Shown here: piece after piece, positions 63,619-64,000 of the stretch
How the letters are laid out: every line of letters begins with the position of its first letter
Position numbering within the stretch: position 1 is the stretch's first letter
NCBI RefSeq assembly: GCF_009914315.1
Contig: NZ_CP042596.1
Coordinates: 2,666,001-2,730,000, forward strand
DNA length: 64,000 nucleotides
DNA from: Granulicella sp. WH15
Lineage (GTDB): Bacteria > Acidobacteriota > Terriglobia > Terriglobales > Acidobacteriaceae
Direction of reading: 5' to 3'
Translations under genes and position numbers: made by a program
Notes under the pieces: model-generated
Database searches by the model: none
What the model was told of the DNA's origin: nothing
What the model saw: only the letters and a program-made list of their open reading frames with translations

Positions 63619-64000
63619 ATGGCATCCACCGCCAATCCCGGCCAAACCCGCAAAAAGACGTTCGCCAAGGCCGCCGACAAGCAGAAGATGCTGAAGCAGC
63701 TGGTGTGCAGCGACGCCCCTGAGCAGGCGCTGCGCTATCGCGGGGCACGCTCTATCGCCGGGGTGGACGAGGTGGGACGCGGAGCCCTCTTCGGCCCGGT
63801 GGTCGCCGCCGCCGTCATCCTGCCGGAGAGCATCTCCATACTCGCCGATGCCGGGCTCACCGACTCCAAACAGCTCACGCAGGAGCAGCGCGAGTCGCTC
63901 GACCAGACGATTCGCGGCATGGCCATCGCCATCAGCGTGGCCGAGATCGACGCCGAGACCATCGACCGCGTCAACATCTACCAGGCCACCCGGCTGGCCA
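63619..64000 (+). CDS. rnhB: Ribonuclease HII (5' part)
   Basis: The first 127 codons of a gene cut by the window end. The catalytic block is [21 protein letters not shown], with the first acidic pair D-E and the [13 protein letters not shown] and [21 protein letters not shown] continue the family pattern. It removes RNA from RNA-DNA hybrids and single ribonucleotides. A basic N-terminal extension of about 45 residues ([12 protein letters not shown]) is longer than in Escherichia coli. Confidence 0.92.
   Translation, partial: MASTANPGQTRKKTFAKAADKQKMLKQLVCSDAPEQALRYRGARSIAGVDEVGRGALFGPVVAAAVILPESISILADAGLTDSKQLTQEQRESLDQTIRGMAIAISVAEIDAETIDRVNIYQATRLA

Overview
The window looks like chromosome from a GC-rich member of the Acidobacteriota, most likely family Acidobacteriaceae (Granulicella, Edaphobacter or Terriglobus type). 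This is inferred from the polysaccharide- and uronate-centred gene content, paired RND pumps, a fused LptF/LptG permease, and short hairpin repeats between genes of a kind I associate with that family. Nothing in the sequence names a species. Genes are tightly packed on both strands. There is one tRNA and no rRNA, CRISPR array, insertion sequence or prophage.

Layout. 1-5 kb: end of an unknown gene, a YihY/BrkB membrane protein, queG, tRNA-Ser(CGA) with a DUF3800-like gene beside it, and an exported amidohydrolase. 5.1-14.7 kb: a four-gene RND efflux operon with one adaptor, two permeases and an outer-membrane lipoprotein; the first permease carries a long Ser/Thr/Ala-rich insert. 14.9-18.1 kb: lactonase, zinc dehydrogenase and FucP-type permease, which suggests oxidative L-fucose (or related deoxysugar) use. 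18.3-20.8 kb: a coupled operon of TauE/SafE exporter, DUF1634 protein and ArsB-like permease.

21.0-33.4 kb is a uronate-use region: alginate-lyase-like protein, eda and kdgK, an acyltransferase interruption, then kduD, gntK, uxaE, a LarA/DUF2088 protein, uxaC and a porin. UxaC and UxaE would bring glucuronate and galacturonate to fructuronate. The LarA-type protein next to gluconokinase fits a D-mannonate/D-gluconate 2-epimerase that would feed 6-phosphogluconate. KdgK and Eda serve the 2-keto-3-deoxygluconate branch. Fructuronate reductase and mannonate dehydratase are not in the window.

33.7-49.1 kb combines amino-sugar and envelope genes: GH20 hexosaminidase, a GIY-YIG protein, nagA, an orphan response regulator, a copper chaperone and copper ATPase, an LptF-LptG fusion, an HXXEE protein, an FKBP isomerase, and a 1398-residue single polypeptide joining a sodium:solute symporter, a beta-lactamase-fold serine hydrolase and a DUF1343/NamZ muramidase domain. 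That fusion is the most unusual gene here and suggests a one-protein peptidoglycan-fragment scavenging device.

49.3-64 kb is mostly housekeeping: phoU, a LacD-type aldolase, a POTRA-only exported protein, guaA, leuS, a rhodanese, a methyltransferase, nfo, a small lipoprotein, a CysJ-like reductase without flavodoxin domain, divergent fliN-like and fliM-like genes, and the start of rnhB. Three families of short intergenic repeats and one 42-base inverted repeat lie downstream of stop codons.
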